Source: JANXYW01 sp031400455 (GTDB lineage: Bacteria > Chloroflexota > Dehalococcoidia > DSTF01 > JACRBR01). From it: a stretch of DNA of 58,837 nt. The position numbers and the translations under genes were made by a program. This document shows positions 52,130 through 58,837 of this stretch, in pieces. The stretch is taken from the NCBI GenBank assembly GCA_031400455.1, contig JANNPX010000042.1, forward strand, positions 1 through 58,837, in the 5' to 3' direction. The notes under the pieces are model-generated. The model was not told the origin of the DNA and did not search any database. It worked only from the letters and a program-made list of their open reading frames with translations. Position 1 is the first letter of the stretch; each line of letters opens with the position of its first letter.

Positions 52130-52998
52130 CAGTGTCCATCCAGTTCCACCAGCGGCTTCACGGTGCGGATCACGTAGCCGAGATCCTTCAGCAGCCGCAC
52201 ATCCGCCGCATAACCCGCTTCTATCTGCATCCTGGACTGGGGCGAAAGGCCCTTCCGTCCACGCACTTGGAACGGTCCTGTCAAACCGGGCCGCACCGAC
52301 ACGATCGCCCGCGAGAGATCAGGGTCGAGCGTTTCCCGCGAGAGATAGGGCCGCGGGCCTGCGATGCTCATCTCGCCGCATAGCACGTTCCAGAACTGCG
52401 GCAGTTCATCCAGGCTCGATTTGCGGAGAAAGCGGCCGAGTACGGTCACACGCGGATCTGCTTCCAGCTGCCAGCTCGTCAGCAGCTGCGCGGCGCGCTC
52501 GGGGTGCGTCTCTTTCCAGCGCTCGAACACGGCGTCCGCATCACGCACCATCGTGCGGAACTTCCACATCTGGAAGCGCTTCCCGTCCAGCCCAATGCGT
52601 TCGGATCCGTAGAAGATCGGCCAGCCCGACATCACCAGCACGATCGCGCCGACAGCCAGCAGCAGCGGCGACAGCACGATCAGTGATGCTAGGGCGAACG
52701 CCATGTCGAAGATGCGCTTGCCTCGCCGGACGTAGAAGCCGGCGCGTGGCGCGGACAGGGCAATCGGCAGCGCGGAGCCGACGACATGAGCGTCGGCCAG
52801 CGGCAATCCCGCCACCTGCGCCGCACTCGACGACTGATACGCCTCCGGAGTCTGACCCGCCGCAGCCACGAAGCACGCCCTCTCATGATCGTAGGCGGCC
52901 ACGCGCATCCCGGCGCGTCGCGGCCACACGGAATCATCAGCGAAACCCCGCGATCGAGAGAGTAGGGTTCTCCTCAAAGGGGGTGCGTGCACCCCCAA
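52129..52998 (-). CDS. Undecaprenyl-phosphate sugar-1-phosphate transferase (WbaP/WcaJ C-terminal type)
   Basis: Up to 289 residues. The catalytic part begins KRIFDMAFALASLIVLSPLLL (membrane helix) near residue 93, then KFRTMVRDAD, SSLDELPQFWNVLCGEMSIAGPRPYLS (short: SSLDELPQFWNVL) with the conserved Asp-Glu pair. It starts the repeat unit by moving sugar-phosphate to a lipid carrier. First gene of the 20-gene cluster. The start is unsure: TTG at 52998 has AGGA four bases upstream; GTG 52992 or ATG 52908 are alternatives. Confidence 0.86.
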   Translation of the reverse strand: MGVHAPPLRRTLLSRSRGFADDSVWPRRAGMRVAAYDHERACFVAAAGQTPEAYQSSSAAQVAGLPLADAHVVGSALPIALSAPRAGFYVRRGKRIFDMAFALASLIVLSPLLLAVGAIVLVMSGWPIFYGSERIGLDGKRFQMWKFRTMVRDADAVFERWKETHPERAAQLLTSWQLEADPRVTVLGRFLRKSSLDELPQFWNVLCGEMSIAGPRPYLSRETLDPDLSRAIVSVRPGLTGPFQVRGRKGLSPQSRMQIEAGYAADVRLLKDLGYVIRTVKPLVELDGH

Positions 52999-53145
52999 CG
53001 TTTCCTGAGGTGGGCAGCCTGTACGCTCGTCGCGCCGGGCCGAATGGCCTGCCGAATCGTCGCCGTGAAGTACGCCACGTGGCGCGGGAATCCAGCCCGC
53101 GTTCGTCGCCGACGTAGACCGCTCGATAGGTGTAGGTGGTGTAGG

Positions 53146-53163
53146 GGCACGCGGGGCCGTGCC
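53146..53163. repeat. Palindromic GGCACG...CGTGCC hairpin
   Basis: GGCACG-cggggc-CGTGCC lies in the 183-base gap between purQ and the polysaccharide cluster. The phrase GTAGGGGCACG is typical of dispersed GC-rich intergenic palindromes. The gap shows no convincing promoter for the cluster. Confidence 0.45.
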
Positions 53164-53181
53164 TCGATCGATCTGGCCCCG

Positions 53182-53883
53182 CTACGCCGTGACGGCGACC
53201 GCGCTCTCGATCATCGAGCGGAAGATGACGAGTCCGTCGCTCCCACCCATCAGCGCCTCGGCCGAGCGCTCCGGGTGCGGCATCATGCCCAGCACGTTCC
53301 CGCGCTCGTTGATGATGCCGGCGACGTTGTTGATCGAGCCGTTCGGGTTCGCTTCGGGCGTCTGTTGCCCATCCGGCGTCACGTAGCGGAACACGACGCG
53401 CTTCTCTGCTTCGAGCTTCGCAACCGTCTCGGCGTCGGCGTAGTAGTTGCCCTCGCCATGCGAGACCGGCACCATCAGCACCTGCCCCGCGTGACCGGAC
53501 CGCGTGAATATCGTGTCCGCGTTCTCGATGCGCAGGTACGTCGGCACGCAACGGAACTGCAAGCTGTCGTTGCGCATCAGCGCTCCCGGCAACAGATGCG
53601 ACTCGCACAGGATCTGGAATCCGTTGCAGATGCCGATCACCGGCTTGCCGGCGTCCGCATGCCGCTGCACGGCGTCCATCACCGGAGAGAAGCGCGCGAT
53701 CGCCCCCGTCCGAAGGTGATCTCCATACGAGAAGCCACCCGGGATGACCACCGCGTCGTACGCATCCAGGTTCGATTCACGGTGCCAGACGAGGTCGGCC
53801 CGCTGCCCCATCTCGTGCGCAAGCACGTACTGACAATCGCGTTCCGACCAGGTGCCGGGAAAGACGAGGACGGCGAAGTTCAT
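53182..53883 (-). CDS. purQ: Phosphoribosylformylglycinamidine synthase subunit PurQ
   Basis: 233 residues, glutaminase of FGAM synthase in purine biosynthesis; it delivers ammonia to PurL. VIPGGFSYGDHLRTG and GICNGFQILCE (nucleophile Cys86) are diagnostic, with MMPHPERS (His-Glu of the triad) near the C-terminus. PurL and PurS are not adjacent. A -10-like TATACT lies seven bases before its ATG. Divergent from the nuclease gene. Confidence 0.96.
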   Translation of the reverse strand: MNFAVLVFPGTWSERDCQYVLAHEMGQRADLVWHRESNLDAYDAVVIPGGFSYGDHLRTGAIARFSPVMDAVQRHADAGKPVIGICNGFQILCESHLLPGALMRNDSLQFRCVPTYLRIENADTIFTRSGHAGQVLMVPVSHGEGNYYADAETVAKLEAEKRVVFRYVTPDGQQTPEANPNGSINNVAGIINERGNVLGMMPHPERSAEALMGGSDGLVIFRSMIESAVAVTA

Positions 53884-53890
53884 CGCTGGC

Positions 53891-53896
53891 AGTATA
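53891..53896 (-). promoter_or_regulatory. -10 box of purQ
   Basis: Minus-strand TATACT, five of six consensus bases, seven bases before the ATG at 53883. No ribosome site and no good -35 seen. Fits a leaderless mRNA. Confidence 0.5.
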
Positions 53897-53938
53897 AGAA
53901 ACGCCTCCGCGTGAGGCGAGGCGACGGCCCCGGTCTGG

Positions 53939-53944
53939 TAGGCT
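53939..53944 (+). promoter_or_regulatory. -10-like box of nuclease gene
   Basis: TAGGCT, eight bases before the ATG at 53953, without ribosome site. Together with the purQ box it fills the 69-base divergent spacer. Confidence 0.4.
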
Positions 53945-53952
53945 CTCAGCCG

Positions 53953-54447
53953 ATGCTACGACTGCTTGCCGCTGCCGGGCTCATTGCGCTCACACTCGGC
54001 TGCACGGCCGGCGCCGGCGCGAAGCAACCATCGTGCGTCGTCGATCGCGTCATCGACGGCGATACCTTCGTCTGCGATAGCGGCACCCGCGTCCGCCTGC
54101 TGCAAATCAACGCGCCAGAACTGAAAGCGTGCGGCGGCGAATGGGCGGGCGCGGCCCTCCGCAACATCTTCCTCAAGCCCGGCACCCTCGTCCGCCTCGA
54201 CTACGACGCGTTCGAGCAGGATCGCTACGGCCGCGACCTCGCCGCGCCCATCGTCGCCGGCGCCGACGGCGCGGACTACAACATCAGCATAGTCATGGTG
54301 TACGTTGGCCTGGCGAAGTCCGCCTACTACGGCGACAACGCCAAGTACCTCGACTGGGCGAAGGCGTCCGAAACGTGGGCGAGAACCGCGCAATGGAACA
54401 TGTGGGCGCCCGGCGGCCCCTTCAACGGCGCTACCAATTGCGGTTAG
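53953..54447 (+). CDS. Thermonuclease family lipoprotein
   Basis: 164 residues, staphylococcal-nuclease (OB) fold. The signal peptide ends LTLGC with lipid-anchor Cys17. VIDGDTFVC (33-41), RVRLLQINAPE and DRYGRDLA carry the catalytic Arg/Glu/Arg set. The helix between is shorter than in S. aureus nuclease. Probably degrades nucleic acid outside the cell. Longer upstream reading frame is antisense shadow of purQ. Confidence 0.9.
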   Translation: MLRLLAAAGLIALTLGCTAGAGAKQPSCVVDRVIDGDTFVCDSGTRVRLLQINAPELKACGGEWAGAALRNIFLKPGTLVRLDYDAFEQDRYGRDLAAPIVAGADGADYNISIVMVYVGLAKSAYYGDNAKYLDWAKASETWARTAQWNMWAPGGPFNGATNCG

Positions 54448-54487
54448 AATCCGGTTCCGCTGGGAACCCTGAACCGGCGCGCGGCGA

Positions 54488-54510
54488 GTGGCACAGCCGT
54501 CCCCGGCTGT
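54488..54510. repeat. GTGGCACAGCCG hairpin, second copy
   Basis: ACAGCCG-tccc-CGGCTGT, preceded by GTGGC, as at 17129-17200. It lies in the 237-base gap between convergent genes, which is otherwise a mosaic of GC-rich repeat words with no coding potential. Confidence 0.6.
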
Positions 54511-54639
54511 AAGTCCGTCGCCGACCGAACCACAAGGCACACGGTGCCCACCATCCAAGACCGTAGGGACGCACGTTCTCGAAGAGTCGCCGTAGGAGAC
54601 AGGTCCGTCCCCCTCCGTCCGGGCTACGACCCACCGAGC

Positions 54640-54682
54640 AAGCTCCCCTTCCCTCGCGGGGAAGGGGCCGCGGGTTAGGGCC
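54640..54682. terminator. Repeat hairpin between convergent genes (copy 2)
   Basis: CCCCTTCC (54645-54652) pairs with GGAAGGGG (54660-54667). It is a near-identical copy of the unit at 29620-29661 and lies just after the DinB gene stop. Confidence 0.5.
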
Positions 54683-54684
54683 GC

Positions 54685-55218
54685 CTACACCCCGATGGCC
54701 GGCTTCAAGCCCAGCAGCGTGCGCGAAAGCTCCAGCTCACCCAGGTGCGTAAAGCCGTGCGTCATGCACACCTGGCCCAGCGCCCGGATCGCCGGCATCT
54801 CGCCCAGCGGCTTCACCGTCACGATCGTGTCGAACACCGACGCGTCCGGATTCGCCAGCCACGACGACGTGCTCTGCCAGACGTCCTGCGTGTATTGCTT
54901 GAACGCATCCAGATCGGAGATGCGCAGCGCTTGCGCGTCCTCCGAGCTCATCCCCGTCCCCTGCGAAACCGGCGGCAGCCCGAGCCGCTCTGCCCAGCCG
55001 CCCTCCATCCACACGGTCGGCGTCCGCCCCTGGATGATGAACCGCAGGATGTTGTCTTCGGTCCGCACGTAGTGCCACATCTCGAACGCGATGTGGTTCG
55101 CCGCAGCGTTGCCCGCCGGCACCGTGTGCCACTGTTCCGGCGTCAGGTCCCGGACACCGTGATCCAGCATCGCATGCAGCCGCTTCAGTTCAGCCGTAAT
55201 GAATTCAACAAGCGTCAT
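54685..55218 (-). CDS. DinB family protein
   Basis: 177 residues, four-helix DinB/YfiT fold. The metal-binding histidine pattern is visible: H in NHIAFEMWHYVRTED and HGFTHLGEL near the C-terminus. Members include thiol-dependent transferases; many are only predicted. The start ATG follows a 7-base tandem array. Tail-to-tail with the nuclease gene. Function in this organism unknown. Confidence 0.88.
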   Translation of the reverse strand: MTLVEFITAELKRLHAMLDHGVRDLTPEQWHTVPAGNAAANHIAFEMWHYVRTEDNILRFIIQGRTPTVWMEGGWAERLGLPPVSQGTGMSSEDAQALRISDLDAFKQYTQDVWQSTSSWLANPDASVFDTIVTVKPLGEMPAIRALGQVCMTHGFTHLGELELSRTLLGLKPAIGV

Positions 55219-55223
55219 CAGAT

Positions 55224-55244
55224 CTCTCTATTCACTATTCACTA
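55224..55244 (-). repeat. Three 7-base tandem units before the DinB start
   Basis: Minus strand: TAGTGAA, TAGTGAA, TAGAGAG, immediately upstream of the ATG at 55218. The last unit could serve as ribosome site (AGAGAG). Same type of array as before the genes at 13720 and 14568. Confidence 0.6.
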
Positions 55245-55251
55245 GCCGCTA

Positions 55252-56046
55252 CTAGCGCCCCTCGAACACCGGCTGCCGCTTCTCAAAGAACGCTTTCCGC
55301 GCCTCTTCGGCGTCGTTCGTTTGGAAGGCGCGGCGGATGTTCGTTAGCTCGTAGCGCACGTGATCTTCCAGGTCGATCCGCGTCGCCCGCGTGATGCCCC
55401 GCTTCGTGAAGCGGCTCGCAATCGGCGAGCGCTCCGCGAGGAACGCGCAGTACTCCGCCAGGCGCGCGTCGAACGCCGCGTCCGCCACGACTTCGCCGAC
55501 GAACCCCAACCGTAACGCTTCATCCGCATCCACGGTGCGGTTCTCCAGCAGAAACCGCATCGCCTGTTCGTATCCGATCGCCTGTGGCAGCGTCCACGTC
55601 AGCCCGCCGTCCGGCGACCCGCCGATGCGCGGGTACCCTGCGATCAGCCGCATCCGCTCGGCGCCGATGCGCATGTCGCACGCCATCGCCAGCGAGAGTC
55701 CCGCACCCGCCGCGACGCCGTTCAGCCCGCCGACGATCGGCTTGTCGCACACCTCGCGCAGCACCAGCGCGAACCGCCCGACCCAGCTCACATCGTCCAT
55801 GAACCCGGTCTGCCGGGTCAGCGGCGATGCGCTCTCGCCCGTGCCGGTAAGATCCAGCCCCGAGCAAAACGCATCGCCCGTACCGGTGATCGCGATCACC
55901 CAGACGGAGTCATCCCGCGCCGCCTCTTCGACGGCGGTGACGATGCCCCAGGCCAGTTCGTCCGAAAGCGCGTTCTTCTTCTCCGGCCGGTTCAGCCGGA
56001 GTGTGCGCACGTGCGCATCGTTGGTCGTGATCAGTACGTCGCTCAT
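55252..56046 (-). CDS. Enoyl-CoA hydratase/isomerase family protein
   Basis: 264 residues, crotonase fold. LNRPEKKNALSDEL, GTGDAFCSGLDL (oxyanion residue) and GVAAGAGLSLAMACDMRI are the family blocks. The catalytic pair of acids is not cleanly identified; family members differ. Start ATG (MSDVLI) follows GGAGCAGC and lies seven bases after the MBL gene stop. The gene is probably part of acyl-CoA breakdown with the partial acyl-CoA dehydrogenase at the right edge. Confidence 0.91.
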   Translation of the reverse strand: MSDVLITTNDAHVRTLRLNRPEKKNALSDELAWGIVTAVEEAARDDSVWVIAITGTGDAFCSGLDLTGTGESASPLTRQTGFMDDVSWVGRFALVLREVCDKPIVGGLNGVAAGAGLSLAMACDMRIGAERMRLIAGYPRIGGSPDGGLTWTLPQAIGYEQAMRFLLENRTVDADEALRLGFVGEVVADAAFDARLAEYCAFLAERSPIASRFTKRGITRATRIDLEDHVRYELTNIRRAFQTNDAEEARKAFFEKRQPVFEGR

Positions 56047-56053
56047 GCTGCTC

Positions 56054-56941
56054 CTATTCGATCGCGAATCGCTGTAGATCCTTGCCGACCGTGATCTTCC
56101 CGCTGAATATCTCCGCCATGCCGTTGGTGAAGTTGTCGACAAGCGGCCCTTCGGCGGGCGGCGTCGGCATCAGGTGCGACAGCACCAGGTGCTTCACGCC
56201 GGCGTCCCTCGCCATCTCCGCCACCTCCAACGTCGTCGAATGATAGCTGGGCACGTCTTCCATGACACTGGCCGTCTGCTCGTTCCCGGTGCCGCGAATC
56301 GCCTTGACCATCATCTGCCACATCCCCGCATTCAGCGCCTCGGACACGAGCACGTCCGCGCCCCGCGCGCCGCGTACGAGCCCGTCGCATTTCGCGGTAT
56401 CGCCCGAGAACACCAACGACTTGCCTTCCCGCTCGAAACGATAGCCCAGCGCAGGCACCACGGGGAAGTGATTGACCTCGAAGGACTTGATGGCCAGCCC
56501 TCCGAGCTCCGCAACGACCGACGGCTCGGCCGTCACCGGGAGCTCATGCACCTCGCAGATGATGCCTTCAGGCGACAGCTTCCCCGGATGGTGTGCAAAC
56601 CGGTATCCAATATCCGCGCTCATAGCCGCAAGAAAACCATCCATCATCGCGCGGGTGCCTTCCGGCCCGTACACGATCAGCGGCTTCCTCGCGCCGCCTG
56701 TCCAGCGCATGATCAGGAAGTCGGGCGTATCTGTGATGTGGTCGGAGTGAAGATGCGTGAAGCACAGCACATCGACCATCGGCGGTGGCACCGCCGCCGC
56801 GAACAGCCGCCGCGCCACACCCCAGCCGCAGTCCACCATCACCCGCACGTCGCCCGCGATGACCACCTGCCCGGCGCCGCAGCGATCCGGATTCGGCAGC
56901 GGACTTCCGGTCCCCAGCAACACAACTTCCATCGACGCCAT
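56054..56941 (-). CDS. MBL-fold metallo-hydrolase, RNase Z-like
   Basis: 295 residues. The zinc motif THLHSDHI (H63, H65, D67, H68), VNHFPVVPALGY, SGDTAKCD and the final SHLMP histidine are all visible, as in the RNase Z/arylsulfatase-like branch. The tRNase Z exosite arm is absent, so tRNA processing is not assumed. Start ATG (MASMEVV). It lies just upstream of the enoyl-CoA hydratase gene. Confidence 0.9.
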   Translation of the reverse strand: MASMEVVLLGTGSPLPNPDRCGAGQVVIAGDVRVMVDCGWGVARRLFAAAVPPPMVDVLCFTHLHSDHITDTPDFLIMRWTGGARKPLIVYGPEGTRAMMDGFLAAMSADIGYRFAHHPGKLSPEGIICEVHELPVTAEPSVVAELGGLAIKSFEVNHFPVVPALGYRFEREGKSLVFSGDTAKCDGLVRGARGADVLVSEALNAGMWQMMVKAIRGTGNEQTASVMEDVPSYHSTTLEVAEMARDAGVKHLVLSHLMPTPPAEGPLVDNFTNGMAEIFSGKITVGKDLQRFAIE

Positions 56942-56963
56942 GTGATCTCTCCTTTACAGGTTC

Positions 56964-58298
56964 TTACTCAGCCACGAACACGCGCGACAGCGTCGTGAAC
57001 GTGCAGGTGTACACATCGCGCCCCCAGCCGGGCGACTGGAACTGCACCGCCTGAACCGGGCTGCCGGTCGCCGCGCGTCCTCGCTCCGCGCCCGTCTCGA
57101 TATCCAGCACGACGACGTGCTCGCTCCCATCCCGAAAGTCGTTCACCACGATCTCGCCCGAATCCGGATAGAGCAGGAAGTGATTGCTGGCGTGGAACGC
57201 ATGCTCCCACAGCGGCTCGAATGCCTCGCCGGAGGCGCGAAACCCACCGATACGTCCGTTGCCACTGTCGTACGCCACCACGATGCTGCGCGATGCGTCG
57301 ACAAGCGGCGGATTCACGATAGTGCCACCCGGCAGCCCGAACGGCGTCAGCATCGACACGTCGGACGCATCGTCCACGCCGACCCGAAACAGGTGCAGCG
57401 GCCCGCTCGCGACGCCGGTACCGGCCAGCCCCCGCTGGTACCGGTTGTCGCCGTTGTCCATGAACCAGACCGACCCGCCCGCGATCACCGGATCCCACCC
57501 GTACGACTGCTCTCCATCCGGCAGCGAACGATACATGAACTCCCAGTACTCGTCGCGGCCAAGCCGTCCTCGTTCATACCGGTATCGGAAGACCGTGTGG
57601 TCGCCGACGACGTAGACGAACTCGCCGTCCGGCGTGATGTCGCGCGAGATGCGCGCGATCGATCCTTCGGGGATCTCCACTTCCGGCATCACCGGTTCGA
57701 GCCGCTCAGGATCGAGCACGGTGAAGTACGAGCGCGATGAGCCGTCGCGCACGAAGTTCTTCATCACCAGGTTGCCGTCGGAAAGCGAGAGCAGGCTGTT
57801 GTACGGATGCGGGCGTGGCAACTCGTAGCTGGCGACGCGCGCGCACCCACTATCAAGTTTGTGGCAGTGGCGGCCGTACGTGACGTAGAGATACCCGTTC
57901 GCGTGTACCAGAATGCCGCCAGGCCAGAACGGCCCGCCCGGCAGGTCCGGCGACCGTGCGATCGTCGCCAGCGTGTTAGCGTCGACGCGTTCGACCCAAC
58001 TCGTCGTGTCGCCCGCTGCCGGCGGCGTGTTGCCCTGCACGAACACTTCTCCGGGCTCCCGAAGCACGACCATGTTCGCCATCACCGCGGGCCGTGCAGT
58101 GACCGACAGCGTTTCGCCCTTGCGCATGGCGAGTCCGGCCGAGCGCGGGATCATCTGGCGGCGCGGTCCGCCATCCTCGCCGGGAAATGGGCTGTCGTAG
58201 TAACCAGGAACCACGCCCGACGAGTCGAGTATGCCCCTTGCAGAATGCTGCAAGTCCGCCGTCCTTCTGTCCCACTTGCCGCACGGCCTCGCGTGCAA
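56964..58298 (-). CDS. Uncharacterised beta-propeller-like protein
   Basis: Up to 444 residues. Repeated beta-strand blocks such as NLVMKNFVRDGSSRSYFTVLD (short: YFTVLDPERLEP), GEFVYVVGDHTVFRYRY, GGSVWFMDNGDNRY and SIVVAYDSGNGRIGGF suggest a six- or seven-bladed propeller like PQQ-binding or quinoprotein domains, but no family is recognised. No clear signal peptide. The start is unsure: TTG 58298 is the furthest upstream, GTG 58214 or a Met after GGPRRQ are also possible. It is downstream of the acyl-CoA dehydrogenase gene. Confidence 0.65.
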   Translation of the reverse strand: MHARPCGKWDRRTADLQHSARGILDSSGVVPGYYDSPFPGEDGGPRRQMIPRSAGLAMRKGETLSVTARPAVMANMVVLREPGEVFVQGNTPPAAGDTTSWVERVDANTLATIARSPDLPGGPFWPGGILVHANGYLYVTYGRHCHKLDSGCARVASYELPRPHPYNSLLSLSDGNLVMKNFVRDGSSRSYFTVLDPERLEPVMPEVEIPEGSIARISRDITPDGEFVYVVGDHTVFRYRYERGRLGRDEYWEFMYRSLPDGEQSYGWDPVIAGGSVWFMDNGDNRYQRGLAGTGVASGPLHLFRVGVDDASDVSMLTPFGLPGGTIVNPPLVDASRSIVVAYDSGNGRIGGFRASGEAFEPLWEHAFHASNHFLLYPDSGEIVVNDFRDGSEHVVVLDIETGAERGRAATGSPVQAVQFQSPGWGRDVYTCTFTTLSRVFVAE

Positions 58299-58323
58299 CC
58301 CGACGGCGGACGGCCGCCAGCCT

Positions 58324-58837
58324 CTACGTCAGGTGCATTCCCGAGATTGCGCGCGCGATGACGAGTTGCTGGATCTCCGACGTCCCTTCGAAGATCGTGT
58401 AGATCTTCGAGTCCCGGTGCCACCGCTCCACGGGGTTCTCGCGCACGTAGCCGTAGCCGCCGAGGATCTGGATCGCCTGCTCGGTGACCCACACCGCGAC
58501 CTCGCCGGCCTTGAGCTTGCTCATCGAGCCTTCGCCGTTGAGGAACGGCTTCTTCGTCGCCCCCATCCAGCACGCCCGCCACACGAGCAGCCGTGCCGCG
58601 TCGATCTCCATCTTCATGTCGGCGAGGCGGAACGCGATCGCCTGGTTCTCGATGATCGGACGGCCGAACTGCTGGCGCTCCTTGGCGTAGTCGAGGGAGT
58701 ACTCGTACGCGGCGCGCGCGATGCCGAGCGCCTGGGCGCCGACGAGCGGGCGACTCGACTCGAAGGTGGCCATCGCGGCCTGGGTGAAACAGAAATTCGG
58801 CGTTCCGACGTTCGCGTACCAGGTCAGTGGTGAATAT
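58324..58837 (-). CDS. Acyl-CoA dehydrogenase, C-terminal part
   Basis: C-terminal 170 residues; the N-terminus lies beyond the right edge. KERQQFGRPI, QILGGYGYVRENPVERWHRD and IFEGTSEIQ are the FAD-domain signatures; the glutamate in IFEGT is the usual catalytic base. It removes two hydrogens from an acyl-CoA in beta-oxidation. With the enoyl-CoA hydratase nearby it suggests fatty-acid or branched-acid breakdown. Confidence 0.93.
   Translation of the reverse strand, partial: YSPLTWYANVGTPNFCFTQAAMATFESSRPLVGAQALGIARAAYEYSLDYAKERQQFGRPIIENQAIAFRLADMKMEIDAARLLVWRACWMGATKKPFLNGEGSMSKLKAGEVAVWVTEQAIQILGGYGYVRENPVERWHRDSKIYTIFEGTSEIQQLVIARAISGMHLT

Noticed and set aside
52937..53608. Minus-strand open frame between purQ and the polysaccharide cluster
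   Set aside because: It is mostly shadow of purQ in another frame; the remaining part lacks a start and is rich in repeat-like words.
1..58837. CRISPR arrays, tRNA/rRNA genes, transposases or phage genes
   Set aside because: None seen on either strand; a tRNAscan-SE/Infernal and ISfinder search would confirm.

Overview
The window is GC-rich bacterial chromosome, gene-dense and with short spacers. No rRNA, tRNA, CRISPR array, insertion sequence or phage gene was seen. My inference is a Chloroflexota-like bacterium (Dehalococcoidia or Thermomicrobia-like). The reasons are a complex I operon that runs nuoA-B-C-D-H-I-J-K-L-M with no nuoE/F/G, a set of inositol-phospholipid genes, an F420-type oxidoreductase, frequent GTG/TTG starts, and -10-like boxes placed where leaderless mRNAs would need them. 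No marker gene here proves this placement.

Layout. (1) 1-7882, minus: complex I operon, transcribed from a strong sigma-70-type promoter at 7967-7995. (2) 8177-17105, mostly plus: cobalamin adenosyltransferase, rhomboid protease, MerR regulator with an MFS pump, an acidic small protein, a DUF922 lipoprotein, two SDR enzymes, an alpha/beta hydrolase, a TetR regulator and an NDUFA9-like protein. (3) 17323-23097, plus: an inositol-lipid locus. It holds a myo-inositol-1-phosphate synthase carrying an N-terminal Cro/YdaS-like helix-turn-helix, the decayed tail of a second, differently built synthase, two LpxL/PatA-like acyltransferases, a PHP phosphoesterase and a PimA-like glycosyltransferase. 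(4) 23110-29474: aldo/keto reductase, MFS transporter, two tandem epoxide-hydrolase-like proteins, an LLM oxidoreductase and an amidohydrolase. (5) 29663-52998, minus: a 20-gene surface polysaccharide cluster with a lipid-linked initiating transferase, glycosyltransferases, nucleotide-sugar enzymes, flippase, Wzz-like protein, O-antigen-ligase-like polymerase/ligase, acyltransferase, methyltransferases and asparagine synthase. Most neighbours overlap by a few bases. (6) 53182-58837: purQ, a secreted nuclease, DinB protein, enoyl-CoA hydratase, MBL hydrolase, a beta-propeller-like protein and a partial acyl-CoA dehydrogenase.

The most unusual part is region 3. The enzyme that commits glucose-6-phosphate to inositol is fused to a DNA-binding domain and sits behind a dyad that overlaps the likely promoter, so it looks like a self-regulating enzyme. 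Directly downstream lie frame-broken remains of an actinobacterial-type Ino1, which suggests that one synthase replaced another at the head of a phosphatidylinositol-mannoside-like pathway.
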